From the NCBI RefSeq assembly GCF_003231305.1, contig NZ_QKVM01000016.1, forward strand, positions 1-64,000: a DNA stretch of 64,000 bases, read 5' to 3'. This document shows positions 7,965-15,974 of this stretch, piece by piece. This DNA is from Pseudomonas sichuanensis. GTDB taxonomy: Bacteria > Pseudomonadota > Gammaproteobacteria > Pseudomonadales > Pseudomonadaceae. Both the position numbers and the translations under genes were made by a program. The notes under the pieces were generated by a model. It worked only from the letters and a program-made list of their open reading frames with translations, was not told the origin of the DNA and did not search any database. Position 1 is the stretch's first letter; each line of letters begins with the position of its first letter.

Positions 7965-9233
7965 TCAAGAGCCAAGCAACCAATAGATGTCATCCAGCGT
8001 GGTATGTATCAAGTCGCCATCTGGTGTGACAGGCTCCAGAAAAGTGGGCATCAATAGGGCAAAACCTTCACTCTGCTTCCTTGGCAATGTCACAATTCCA
8101 CTTTCTCCGAAATGGCTGTCCGCAAGCCCGGATTCCAGATATCGTCGCACTTGAGTCCGCTCTGCCGACTCCGCCAAAGTAGCGGAGTGAAAGACGAATC
8201 GATAAGTTTCTCCAACCCCATGGGAGCGGAGATTCGAGCCAAAAATGGTTTCCGGCGGCGCGGGAATTATCAATTCCTGACCATTATTGAAACCACCATC
8301 TAATTTTCCATCCTTGCTCAACCCAATAATGCGCAGATCAGCCCGCCCTGGATAGATTCCGTGCAACTTGATGCGTTGATCTTCATCAACAAAAAAATCG
8401 ACCCCCTCCATCTCATCCATTTCGAAAGTATAAAAACCATTCTCGCCGAATTGTTCGTCTATCGTCTCTCCCCCCGTGAAACGAACCAGATAGCCCTTGA
8501 GCCCAGGCTGCCCCAGGTATTCTCCCGTTTGCGTAAGCATCAGCAGCAAGTCTTCGCGCCCAGGCAACGTTTTCTGACGATCAACCCCACGGGGCAGCGA
8601 AAACCCAAATTCTTTACTGTCAAAATGATAAACGCCGTTTTCTCCAAATGCCTGATCAAGTACGCCGTTTTCATTCAGACGTGCCACGACGGTCCTAAAG
8701 CCTCCCCACCCACCCCATACGCTTGCACTTACAAGGTAAAGGCTTTTGCCGCTCAACATGGCAGTCACACTATCGCCTATTTCCGGAAACCGTGAGGCGT
8801 GGCTCACATCTGCGACGCTCCGCTGATCTACCGGAGCGAAGTCGACAATCGCTACCCCATCTTGACCGTAACTTGAGTCGAGATTTCCATTTGGCAGGTA
8901 TTTCTGCACAAACAACCGGGCACGATCGAGCTTATCAGCCATATAAAAACTTCCATCGCCGGCGACCTGTAGCGACTGGAATGCGTTTACATCGATGACC
9001 CCATCCTCTCCGAAGGCCTGATCCCGATTACCGGCCTTGGTAAATTTGGTGATGCATCGAGCACCACTGAGCAAAGTGCCCCCGGCAACCAGCAATGCGC
9101 CATCAAGGGTGGGTTTCAGCGCCACCAACTTGACTTTATCATTCGGCAGCTTGAGCAAATGAGAGAGATCAACTTTGCCACCATTGAACTCCAGATTGAG
9201 ATCGCCGGGTTTGTATTTGGATACCCTCTTCAT
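7965..9233 (-). CDS. Delta-60-repeat protein (beta-propeller-like), unknown function
   Basis: A 422-residue protein (or 433 if the ATG at 9266 is used) with at least six copies of a ~55-60-residue unit ending in a pattern like L-D-x-x-FG-x-x-G-v. Clear copies contain RDQAFGEDGV, LDSSYGQDGV, LDQAFGENGV, IDEQFGENGF and ADSHFGESGI. This is the delta-60 repeat, expected to fold as a beta-propeller. No signal peptide or membrane segment is seen. Base composition is clearly more AT-rich than the neighbours (runs such as aaattc, tttcc and aaaacc), which suggests horizontal acquisition. It converges on the PilZ gene with 24 bp between stops. The start at 9233 puts the first degenerate repeat (KPGDLNLEF) right after the initiator; ribosome-binding sites are weak at both candidates. 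Confidence 0.78.
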   Translation of the reverse strand: MKRVSKYKPGDLNLEFNGGKVDLSHLLKLPNDKVKLVALKPTLDGALLVAGGTLLSGARCITKFTKAGNRDQAFGEDGVIDVNAFQSLQVAGDGSFYMADKLDRARLFVQKYLPNGNLDSSYGQDGVAIVDFAPVDQRSVADVSHASRFPEIGDSVTAMLSGKSLYLVSASVWGGWGGFRTVVARLNENGVLDQAFGENGVYHFDSKEFGFSLPRGVDRQKTLPGREDLLLMLTQTGEYLGQPGLKGYLVRFTGGETIDEQFGENGFYTFEMDEMEGVDFFVDEDQRIKLHGIYPGRADLRIIGLSKDGKLDGGFNNGQELIIPAPPETIFGSNLRSHGVGETYRFVFHSATLAESAERTQVRRYLESGLADSHFGESGIVTLPRKQSEGFALLMPTFLEPVTPDGDLIHTTLDDIYWLLGS

Positions 9234-9398
9234 AGCACCACGCCGCCTTTTCATACCGAGCTGCATTTATATAAGCCCGATCTGCCCTGCGATGAAACTA
9301 GCAAAAATGCCAGGTCGCAGGCATTTACCTCAGTACGAGCAGGCCAAGACCGTGAGAGAAGGCGTTGTGCTTCATTTGATCTGTAAAAGCGGGACGCA

Positions 9399-9431
9399 GA
9401 CAAACAAACGCCCCGAATCAATCGAGGCGTT
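9399..9431 (-). terminator. Terminator after mlaA
   Basis: On the minus strand a ~10-bp stem with one G-T pair (arms about 9407-9416 and 9422-9431) is followed by TTTGTTTGTCTG. A second perfect 9-bp hairpin (GCCCATGCC/GGCATGGGC, 9455-9476) lies between it and the mlaA stop. Confidence 0.7.
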
Positions 9432-9497
9432 CATGGGTGCCGGGAGAGCGGCTTGCCCATGCCATGAGGCATGGGCGTCGCGCAATGATCTCAGTGA

Positions 9498-10205
9498 TCA
9501 GAAATCGTCTTCGACTTCGCCATCCTTGACCTTGAACTCACGGTTTTGCAGGTAGGCGTTGCGGATGAAGATGTACTTGTCACCCTGGATCAGCTTCTCG
9601 GCAGGCAACAGGCTGGCGCGGGTATCGATCACGTCCAGGGCGAAGATCGAGTTGCGCGTCGGCACGTGGTCGATATAGCGGTAGGGTTCGGTGTAGGTGT
9701 CCGGGTACTTGGCCAGGCCGTCACGCACGGTGCTTGGGCCAAGCAGCGGGATGACCACGTAGGGGCCGCTGGGCACGCCCCAGTAACCGAGGGTCTGGCC
9801 GAAGTCTTCGTCGCTGCGCTGCAGGCCCATCTTGGTGCCGACATCGAAGAAGCCGCCCAGGCCGAAGGTGGTGTTGACGATCAAACGTGCCGTGTCGATG
9901 CCCGCCGCACGCGGCTTGAGCTGCAGCACGTTGTTGGCCAGGTTGGTCACATCGCCCAGGTTGCGGAAGATGTTGTGGATGCCATCTTCGAGGAACTGCG
10001 GGGTGACGGCCTGGTAACCCTGGGCCAGGGGCTTGAGGGCGTAGGTATCCAACACATCGTTGAACTTGAAGATCGGTCGGTTGACCGTCTCCCACGGGTC
10101 GTCCTCGGTGGCCGCCTGGGTGGCTGCCACGGGCGCCAGCAACAGGCTGGCGCAGACACAGGCCTGGGTGAGTCGCTCGATCACTCCGGCACCGATCCTA
10201 CGCAT
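9498..10205 (-). CDS. mlaA: MlaA (VacJ) family phospholipid-transport protein
   Basis: MlaA is the outer-membrane component of the Mla system, which removes phospholipids from the outer leaflet and passes them to MlaC. The 235-residue product has a signal peptide (about 1-31, ending PVAATQA-ATEDDPW), then the family core DPWETVNRPIFKFNDVLD, LKPRAAGIDTARLIVNTTFGLGG, and DEDFGQTLGYWGVPSGPYVVIPLLGP. Cleavage looks like signal peptidase I: the only nearby cysteines (C15, C17) lie inside the hydrophobic stretch and do not form a lipobox, so this may not be a lipoprotein. The start at 10205 is supported by GAGGGAGAAACATCT before ATG. No other mla gene is in the window. Confidence 0.92.
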   Translation of the reverse strand: MRRIGAGVIERLTQACVCASLLLAPVAATQAATEDDPWETVNRPIFKFNDVLDTYALKPLAQGYQAVTPQFLEDGIHNIFRNLGDVTNLANNVLQLKPRAAGIDTARLIVNTTFGLGGFFDVGTKMGLQRSDEDFGQTLGYWGVPSGPYVVIPLLGPSTVRDGLAKYPDTYTEPYRYIDHVPTRNSIFALDVIDTRASLLPAEKLIQGDKYIFIRNAYLQNREFKVKDGEVEDDF

Positions 10206-10395
10206 AGATGTTTCTCCCTCGGATTTCACGGCCGCAACGGCTGATGGCGCGCTGCAGAACAAGGCGCCAGTATAATGGGTCGCTGGCTGATAAACAGCTT
10301 TACATAAATTAGCTCAACATTTTGTGAACAACTGTTGCAGTCATCGCTCGGTAACAAACGCTGGATAGCCTGCAGGGTATTTCAGGGAAGTAGCC

Positions 10396-10959
10396 ATGCA
10401 AGACGCACCTGCCTTCACTGCCGTGCTGTTCGGCCTGCGTGGCTGCCTGGTCCATGCCAGCGACGGCAGCCCCCTGCCCGCTCCCGGCGCCCTGGCCTTG
10501 CTGGCCAGCCTGCGCGCCCGCCAAGTGCCCTGCATCTGGCTCGACGAGGTCAGCCCCAGCGCGGGCAAACGCCTGACCAGCGTACTCCCTGAGTGGCTGC
10601 CGGGCCTGCCCAGCAACGGCTGCAAATGGCCGGCGCCAAATGCCTGCTGGCAGGCCCTGATGGCCCTCGAAAGCCAGCAACTGGAAGGCTGCGTGCTGAT
10701 CAGTGGCGAGCCGCTGCTGCTGCAGTCGGGCCTGAACGCCGGGTTGTGGACCGTCGGCCTGGCCGCCTGCAGCCCGTCCTGTGACCAGGCCTCAAGCCAG
10801 TGGCAGGCCATGACCCAGCAGGAGCAGGAGCGTGCCCGCGGCAAGGCCACGCTCGAGCTGTTCGGCCTGGGCGTGCACTCGGTCATCGACCATCTGGAAG
10901 CCCTCGACACCTGCCTGTCGGACATCGCCCTGCGCCGGCACAAGGGCGAGAAGCCCTGA
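10396..10959 (+). CDS. HAD-superfamily-like protein without the catalytic aspartate
   Basis: A 187-residue cytoplasmic protein that threads like a small haloacid-dehalogenase hydrolase, related to proteins labelled phosphonoacetaldehyde hydrolase-like. The N-terminal strand AVLFGLRGCLV aligns with the usual DxDGTL loop, but both aspartates are replaced (F-G-L-R-G), so phosphatase activity is unlikely. PLPAPGALALLASLRARQVPCIWL resembles the cap-proximal helix and strand, and GCVLISGEP resembles motif III. The ATG follows a good site (GGGAAGTAGCC). It may be a binding or regulatory pseudo-enzyme; function unknown. Confidence 0.65.
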   Translation: MQDAPAFTAVLFGLRGCLVHASDGSPLPAPGALALLASLRARQVPCIWLDEVSPSAGKRLTSVLPEWLPGLPSNGCKWPAPNACWQALMALESQQLEGCVLISGEPLLLQSGLNAGLWTVGLAACSPSCDQASSQWQAMTQQEQERARGKATLELFGLGVHSVIDHLEALDTCLSDIALRRHKGEKP

Positions 10960-11082
10960 CACGTCCGCGTTGATACGGGTCATGCAAAGCACCGGCAGGT
11001 GGATTACGCTAGAGGTCAGGCACGAACCTTTACCATTGCGCCGAGGTCCATGCCTTGCCAAGCCATTGATGGAGAACGAACA

Positions 11083-11346
11083 ATGCCTGCCCGCGAACTG
11101 CAAGAGCGCCTCAACAGCCTGCGCGAGCAACTGGACCGCAACGTGCCGCTTTCGGATGAAGAACTGGCCAACCTGCATGAAGAAGCCCGACAGATCGAGG
11201 CTCAACTGAAACTTGAGGAAGCCACGCCGGACAACAATCTGGTGGATGGCGTAAACCTTGCCATCGAACGCTTCGAGGCCGACCACCCGGACCTGACCGC
11301 CACCCTGCGCAGCATCGTCAATTCGTTGCACAGCATGGGGATCTGA
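11083..11346 (+). CDS. DUF4404 family protein
   Basis: An 87-residue, highly charged, helical protein (ELQERLNSLREQLDRN, DEELANLHEEARQIEAQLKLEE) ending in ATLRSIVNSLHSMGI. The pattern matches the DUF4404 family, of unknown function. The start at 11083 is chosen from GGAGAACGAACA before ATG and from the onset of the conserved helix. It probably forms a coiled-coil hairpin. It converges on queF across a REP region. Confidence 0.8.
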   Translation: MPARELQERLNSLREQLDRNVPLSDEELANLHEEARQIEAQLKLEEATPDNNLVDGVNLAIERFEADHPDLTATLRSIVNSLHSMGI

Positions 11347-11363
11347 GCCTTTCAAACACCGCT

Positions 11364-11465
11364 GGGGCTGCGTTGCAGCCCTTTCGCCGGCAAGCCGGCT
11401 CCCACAGAAGCAGCACATGGCTTGAAGTGTGCCGTCGGTGTGGGAGCTGGCTTGCCAGTGATGGG
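11364..11465. repeat. REP-like pair between convergent genes
   Basis: A hairpin GGGGCTGCGTTGCAGCCC (about 11364-11381) precedes a REP variant with core CGCCGGCAAGCCGGCTCCCAC, and an inverted, diverged partner (GTGGGAGCTGGCTTGCCAG) lies about 11439-11457. It separates the DUF4404 gene from queF. Confidence 0.75.
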
Positions 11466-11487
11466 CCGCAACGCGGCCCCAATTGCC

Positions 11488-12318
11488 TTACTGACGAACC
11501 AGGCGCAGGTTCGCCGGGCTGATCGGCCTGGTGCTGCGGTACGGGTTGATGTCCAGCCCACCCCGGCGCACATACCGCGCGTACACCGTCAGGTGCTCCG
11601 GCTGCAGCAGCTTCTTCAGGTCCAGGTAAATACGCTCCACGCACTGCTCATGGAAATCGGCATGCTGGCGGAAGCTGATCAGGTAGGTCAGCAGGCTGGC
11701 GTGATCCAGCGCCCGCCCCTTGTACTCCACCACCACGCTGCCCCAGTCCGGCTGGCCGGTCACCGGGCAGTTGGACTTGAGCAGGTGGCTGTGCACGGTC
11801 TCTTCCACCACGCGCTCCGCAGAGCAGCGCAGCAACTCAGGCTGTGGCTGTTCATAGTTGCTGATGGTGATGTCCAGCGCATCGATGCACTGGCCTGGCA
11901 AGGCGGTCACGCCCTGCGCTTCGACTTCGGCCAGGGTGCGGACCTTGACCAGCACCGGCTTGCCGGCAGCGCCGGACAGGTCTTTCTCAAGGCAGGCCTG
12001 CAACTCGGCCACAGACGCGAACACGGTCTGGTTCAGCGAGTTGAGGTACAGCTTGAACGACTTCGATTCGATGATGTTCGGCGAGTCGCAGGGGATGGCG
12101 AACTCGGCGATGGCCACCACCGGCTTGCCCGACGGCAGCAGCCAGGACAGCTCGAAGCAGTTCCAGAAATCCACGCCCTGCCACGGCAGGGCGTCGCCGC
12201 TGACCCCCAGCTCGGCCCACTTGGCCAGGCGCGGAATGGGGAACAGCAGCGCGGGGGTGTAGGTGGCGATGTATTCGCTGGACTTGCCCAGCGGGGAGTG
12301 TTCGGCGGCGGGATGCAT
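11488..12318 (-). CDS. queF: NADPH-dependent preQ0 reductase QueF, type II (cinQ position)
   Basis: QueF reduces the nitrile of 7-cyano-7-deazaguanine to the aminomethyl group of preQ1 in queuosine synthesis. The 276-residue tandem T-fold form is visible: [15 protein letters not shown] (84-98) in the N-terminal half, and the nucleophilic Cys184 in [13 protein letters not shown] with Asp191 in the C-terminal half. It lies 68 bp downstream of cinA on the same strand and is probably co-transcribed with it. In P. putida KT2440 this pair is reported as the copper-induced cinAQ operon, so expression of a tRNA-modification enzyme may be copper-linked here too. Confidence 0.95.
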   Translation of the reverse strand: MHPAAEHSPLGKSSEYIATYTPALLFPIPRLAKWAELGVSGDALPWQGVDFWNCFELSWLLPSGKPVVAIAEFAIPCDSPNIIESKSFKLYLNSLNQTVFASVAELQACLEKDLSGAAGKPVLVKVRTLAEVEAQGVTALPGQCIDALDITISNYEQPQPELLRCSAERVVEETVHSHLLKSNCPVTGQPDWGSVVVEYKGRALDHASLLTYLISFRQHADFHEQCVERIYLDLKKLLQPEHLTVYARYVRRGGLDINPYRSTRPISPANLRLVRQ

Positions 12319-12386
12319 GGAAACTGACCTGAGGGTTCGAAAATGCCCTTAGTCTACCGGTTTTACACCCCGCCTTGGAGCGCAAG

Positions 12387-12905
12387 CTACTCGATGGTCA
12401 GTGGGCCGACCATGCCAGCCTGGTAGTGCCCGGGTACGTTGCAGGCGAACTCGATGGGCGCCGAGCTGCGGAAGGTCCAGGCCAATTCGGCGCGCTGGCC
12501 GGGCTGCACCAGCACGGTGTTGCCGCCGCCGTGCGCGTGGCCGCCCTGGCTCATCTGGCCGTGGCCCATCTGGCCATGGTCCATGCCCTCGTGGTTCATG
12601 CCGGCGGTGAAGATCTTGCCCTGCATCGCCACCATCTCTTTCTGGTGCTCTACATGCATGGCCTTGTCACCCAGGTTGAACTCGTGGGGCAGCTTGCCTT
12701 CGTTGACCAGCACGAAACGTACCGTCTCACCGGCCTTGACCTTGAGGCTCTTGGGCTCGAAGGCGATATCCTTGAGCACGACCTCGACGGTGCGGGTGGC
12801 CTTGGCTGCCGGCGCCGGCTCGCCGAAGGCGAAGTGCTGTGCTTGGTCGGCGAAGGTGGGCAGGCTGGCCAGCGCAAGGGCGGCGGTGATGAACAGGTGC
12901 TTCAT
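12387..12905 (-). CDS. cinA: Plastocyanin-like copper protein CinA
   Basis: A 172-residue periplasmic cupredoxin. The signal peptide (1-19) ends SLPTFA-DQ. Type-1 copper ligands are evident: His74 in GKLPHEFN and Cys155, His160 and Met165 in FACNVPGHYQAGM. Between them lies a Met/His-rich insertion (residues about 88-125, with repeated MDHGQMGHGQM-type spacing) able to bind more copper. The gene is divergent from cinR-cinS and precedes queF. A CusR-like operator lies 74-87 bp upstream of the start. The role is copper binding or resistance in the periplasm. Confidence 0.9.
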   Translation of the reverse strand: MKHLFITAALALASLPTFADQAQHFAFGEPAPAAKATRTVEVVLKDIAFEPKSLKVKAGETVRFVLVNEGKLPHEFNLGDKAMHVEHQKEMVAMQGKIFTAGMNHEGMDHGQMGHGQMSQGGHAHGGGNTVLVQPGQRAELAWTFRSSAPIEFACNVPGHYQAGMVGPLTIE

Positions 12906-12978
12906 GTGAACTCCGGGAACTGCAGCGAGAATGAGGCCATTCTGGAAAGCGCCGGCTGGCAGCTGGCTGACGGGAAGA

Positions 12979-12992
12979 TTACAACTTTGTCA
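12979..12992. promoter_or_regulatory. Copper-response box, probable CinR operator
   Basis: TTACAA-CT-TTGTCA matches the dyad TGACAA-N2-TTGTCA of CusR/CopR-type regulators with one mismatch. It is placed upstream of cinA and between the divergent cin units. Assignment to CinR is inferred from position and motif. Confidence 0.65.
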
Positions 12993-13040
12993 GCTTGGGC
13001 GAGGCAGCGGATCGTCACGTATGATTTCGAGCACTGTCTT

Positions 13041-13112
13041 TGTGGGAGCGGGTTTACCCGCGAATGCTGCAGTGAATGCACCGACGTATTCGCGGGTGAA
13101 CCCGCTCCCACA
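13041..13112. repeat. REP pair in the cinA/cinR intergenic region
   Basis: Inverse arms at 13041-13064 and 13089-13112 with core GTGGGAGCGGGTTTACCCGCG. It lies between the copper box and the cinR start, so a transcript reading into cinR from near the box would contain this stem-loop. Confidence 0.88.
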
Positions 13113-13146
13113 GGGCCCGAGTGAATCTTCAGAACTGTGGACGCCC

Positions 13147-13827
13147 ATGAAACTACTGATCGTCGAAGACCAGGCCAAGACCGGCCAATACCTGGCCCAG
13201 GGCCTGAGCGAGGCCGGCTTCAACACCGAGCTGGCCGGTGACGGCGACACTGGCCAGCACCTGGCGCTGACTGGCGACCACGACCTGCTGATCCTCGACG
13301 TGATGCTGCCCGGGCGCAATGGCTGGCAGATCCTCCAGGCGGTGCGCCAGGCGGGCCTGGCCACCCCGGTACTGTTCCTCACCGCCCGCGATGCCGTCGA
13401 AGACCGCGTGCACGGCCTGGAGCTGGGCGCCGACGATTACCTGGTCAAGCCCTTCGCCTTCTCCGAGCTGCTGGCCCGCGTACGCAGCCTGCTGCGCCGC
13501 GGCGCCAGCGCCAGCCAGGACACCTGCCTGCTGCTCGCCGACCTGCGCCTGGACCTGATCCGCCGCCGGGCCGAACGCTCGGGCCAGCGCATCGACCTGA
13601 CCGCCAAGGAGTTCGCCCTGCTCGAACTGCTGCTGCGCCGCCAGGGCGAGGTGCTGCCCAAGTCGCTGATCGCCTCCCAGGTGTGGGACATGAATTTCGA
13701 CAGCGACACCAATGTCATCGAAGTGGCCATCCGCCGTCTGCGCCTGAAGATCGACGACAGCCACGCCACCAAGCTGATCCATACCGTGCGCGGCATGGGT
13801 TATGTGCTCGAAGAGCGCCAGGACTGA
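13147..13827 (+). CDS. cinR: Copper-responsive OmpR-family response regulator CinR
   Basis: A 226-residue two-domain regulator. The receiver (1-120) has acidic E7/D8, the phospho-acceptor Asp51 in [10 protein letters not shown] and Lys101 in YLVKPF. The C-terminal winged helix (about 125-222) shows [15 protein letters not shown] and [15 protein letters not shown]. The final codon overlaps the kinase start (TGATG), indicating translational coupling. By position and homology it is CinR, which in P. putida KT2440 activates cinAQ under copper. The start is the ATG at 13147, where MKLLIVED begins the receiver fold. Confidence 0.92.
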   Translation: MKLLIVEDQAKTGQYLAQGLSEAGFNTELAGDGDTGQHLALTGDHDLLILDVMLPGRNGWQILQAVRQAGLATPVLFLTARDAVEDRVHGLELGADDYLVKPFAFSELLARVRSLLRRGASASQDTCLLLADLRLDLIRRRAERSGQRIDLTAKEFALLELLLRRQGEVLPKSLIASQVWDMNFDSDTNVIEVAIRRLRLKIDDSHATKLIHTVRGMGYVLEERQD

Positions 13828-15176
13828 TGCGCCGCCTGTCCCTCGGCGGCCGCCTGGCCCTGCTGTTCGCCGCCTGCACCGCCAGCGTCTCGTTGGGTGC
13901 CGGGCTGTTGTTCAACCGCGCCAGCGAACAGCACTTCGTCGAACTCGACCAGCAGTTGCTCAGCGGCCGGCTGTCATTGATGCGCAGCCTGCTCGAGGGT
14001 GTGGCCACGCCTGAGCAGCTGCGCTCACGCCTGCCCCTGTTGCGCGACGAACTGAGCCACCAGTCCGAGCTGGCCCTGCGTTTGCGGGGCGCCGACGGCA
14101 CAACCTGGTTCGACAGCCGTCCCGGCCTGCCGGACGAACCGCGCGACGCAGGCCTTGCGACCCTGCATACCAGCGGCATCGACTATCGCAGCCTGAGCAC
14201 CGCGCTGGCAGACCATCAGCCAAGCGCCCCGCAGCTGACCCTGTTTCTCGACATCACCCATCACCAACACTTCCTGCAGAGCATGCAGCGCCTGATCTGG
14301 CTCACCGTCGGCCTGTCCGCGCTGGCCACCGCGCTGCTCGGCGCCTGGGCCGCGCGCCGCGGGCTCAAGCCGCTGCGGCAGATGGGCAAGGTGGCCGCCA
14401 GCGTCAACGCCCGCTCACTGACCACGCGCCTGCCGCTGGCGCAATTGCCCGAGGAGCTGGCCGAGCTGGGCGCCACGGTCAACGCCATGCTGCAGCGCCT
14501 GGATGACGCCTTCCAGCGTCTGTCGGCGTTCTCTGCCGACATCGCCCATGAGCTGCGCACGCCGCTGTCCAACCTGCTCACCCACACCCAGGTCACCCTC
14601 ACCCGCCCGCGCAGCCTCGAGGAGTACCGCGAAGCGCTGCACGGCAATCTGGAAGAGCTGCAATGGATGGCCCAGCTGGTCAACGACATGCTCTACCTGG
14701 CCAAGGCCGACCACGGCCTGCTGATGCCCAGCCGCCAGCCTCTGGACCTGGCGGCGGAGGTGGACGCATTGCTGGAGTACTACGCGCCGCTGGCCGAAGA
14801 CGCCGAGGTGCGGCTGCAGCGCGAGGGTACGGCGCACACCGAAGGCGACCGGCACATGCTGCGCCGGGCGCTGTCCAACCTGCTGGACAACGCCCTGCGC
14901 TTTACCCCTGCCGCAGGCGAGATACGCGTGACGCTGGAGCCCAGGCTGCGCATCGTGGTGGCCAATCAGGGGCCGGCGATTGCGCCACCGCTGCTGGAGC
15001 GATTGTTCGACCGTTTTTATCGGGCAGACCCGGCCCGCCAGGAAGGCAGCAGCGAGCATGCGGGGTTGGGTTTGGCGATCACCCGCTCGATCGTGCAGGC
15101 GCATGGGGGAAGCATCAGGGCAGAGTGCGCGGATGGCTGGACACGGTTTGTGATCGAGCTGCCTGACAAGCCGTGA
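13827..15176 (+). CDS. cinS: Copper-sensing histidine kinase CinS
   Basis: A 449-residue membrane kinase: TM1 at about 8-28, a periplasmic domain (about 30-155), TM2 at about 156-176, HAMP, a HisKA domain with phospho-His241 in FSADIAHELRTPLSNLL, and a HATPase_c domain with NLLDNALRFT and GLGLAIT. Studies of KT2440 CinS tie copper sensing to two periplasmic histidines; the corresponding candidates here are His36 (just after TM1) and the cluster His145/146/148 (just before TM2). It overlaps cinR by one base. The reading frame is intact. Confidence 0.92.
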   Translation: MRRLSLGGRLALLFAACTASVSLGAGLLFNRASEQHFVELDQQLLSGRLSLMRSLLEGVATPEQLRSRLPLLRDELSHQSELALRLRGADGTTWFDSRPGLPDEPRDAGLATLHTSGIDYRSLSTALADHQPSAPQLTLFLDITHHQHFLQSMQRLIWLTVGLSALATALLGAWAARRGLKPLRQMGKVAASVNARSLTTRLPLAQLPEELAELGATVNAMLQRLDDAFQRLSAFSADIAHELRTPLSNLLTHTQVTLTRPRSLEEYREALHGNLEELQWMAQLVNDMLYLAKADHGLLMPSRQPLDLAAEVDALLEYYAPLAEDAEVRLQREGTAHTEGDRHMLRRALSNLLDNALRFTPAAGEIRVTLEPRLRIVVANQGPAIAPPLLERLFDRFYRADPARQEGSSEHAGLGLAITRSIVQAHGGSIRAECADGWTRFVIELPDKP

Positions 15177-15180
15177 ACTG

Positions 15181-15323
15181 GGGCTGCTTTGCAGTCCTTC
15201 GCGGGGCAAGCCCGCTCCCACGCCTTCGACTGCTCCAAGAAGTTGCATACAAATGCAACACGTGAGGCCACTGCACTGCATCTGGTATCGAATTTCGGCG
15301 TGGGAGCGGGCTTGCCCCGCGAT
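15181..15323. repeat. REP pair upstream of the RAYT gene
   Basis: A REP (about 15198-15222) preceded by the hairpin GGGCTGCTTTGCAGTCC faces an inverted REP at the right end. The 41 bp at 15283-15323 are an exact inverse copy of 15872-15912 beyond the transposase gene. The spacer between the two REPs is AT-richer (tgcatacaaatgcaaca). Confidence 0.9.
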
Positions 15324-15412
15324 AGGGACGCACTGGAAACATGCAGTAGCGCTTCGCATAGATGGCAATTGCACCAGCCATCTAACTTGAAGTTTTACCT
15401 TAAGGAGGCGCT

Positions 15413-15868
15413 ATGGACTGCCCTGCTTCTCACCGACTGCGCCGTGGCCGATTCTCCGAGCCAGGTCGGGCCTATCTGCTGACTACAACCACCAAAGACC
15501 GTTTCCCGTACTTTGCAGACTTTCAAGCCGCCCGCAGCCTGCCTCTGCATTTCAACCAAGCCGAACAGGAAGGATCCTTGCAAAGCCTGGCGTGGGTGAT
15601 CATGCCAGATCACGTGCATTGGTTGATTGAACTGGGTGAAGACACGCTTGCCACGGTCATGCGCCGCTTCAAGTCACGTAGCCGATGTTCACTGTTCAAG
15701 CTGGGAATGCTCAACGGGCCGCTGTGGCAGCCGGGGTATCACGACAGGGCGTTGAGACGCGAGGAAGACCTTCGCGAGTTCGCCAGGTATGTGCTGGCAA
15801 ATCCCTTGAGGTCAGGGCTCGCCAAGCGTTTGGGGGAGTACCCGCACTGGGATGCCGTATGGGTCTGA
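15413..15868 (+). CDS. REP-associated tyrosine transposase (RAYT, TnpA_REP)
   Basis: A 151-residue single-strand DNA transposase of the IS200/IS605-related Y1 family domesticated with REP palindromes. The HUH metal motif is His67-Val-His69 in MPDHVHWLIEL; the WQPGYHD segment and the likely nucleophile Tyr126 in FARYVLANPLRSGL complete the signature. The ribosome-binding site is excellent (AAGGAGG before the ATG). The gene is bracketed by REPs in mirror orientation, with 41-bp perfect inverted repeats ending 89 bp before its start and beginning 3 bp after its stop. RAYTs usually act on REPs of their own family, so it is the likely mobiliser of the REPs across this window. The frame is intact. 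Confidence 0.93.
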   Translation: MDCPASHRLRRGRFSEPGRAYLLTTTTKDRFPYFADFQAARSLPLHFNQAEQEGSLQSLAWVIMPDHVHWLIELGEDTLATVMRRFKSRSRCSLFKLGMLNGPLWQPGYHDRALRREEDLREFARYVLANPLRSGLAKRLGEYPHWDAVWV

Positions 15869-15871
15869 TCC

Positions 15872-15960
15872 ATCGCGGGGCAAGCCCGCTCCCACGCCGA
15901 AATTCGATACCAATCGATGGCGTGGGGGCGGCGCGTCGCCACCGCGAACTGCCCCGCGAT
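15872..15960. repeat. REP plus degenerate REP downstream of the RAYT gene
   Basis: An intact REP with its flank (15872-15912) is the exact inverse of 15283-15323. It is followed at about 15919-15960 by an opposite-facing REP-like sequence that keeps both ends (GGCGTGGG... and ...GCCCCGCGAT) but has a changed centre containing GGCGGCGCGTCGCC. Confidence 0.85.
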
Positions 15961-15974
15961 GAAAATCTGAAGCC

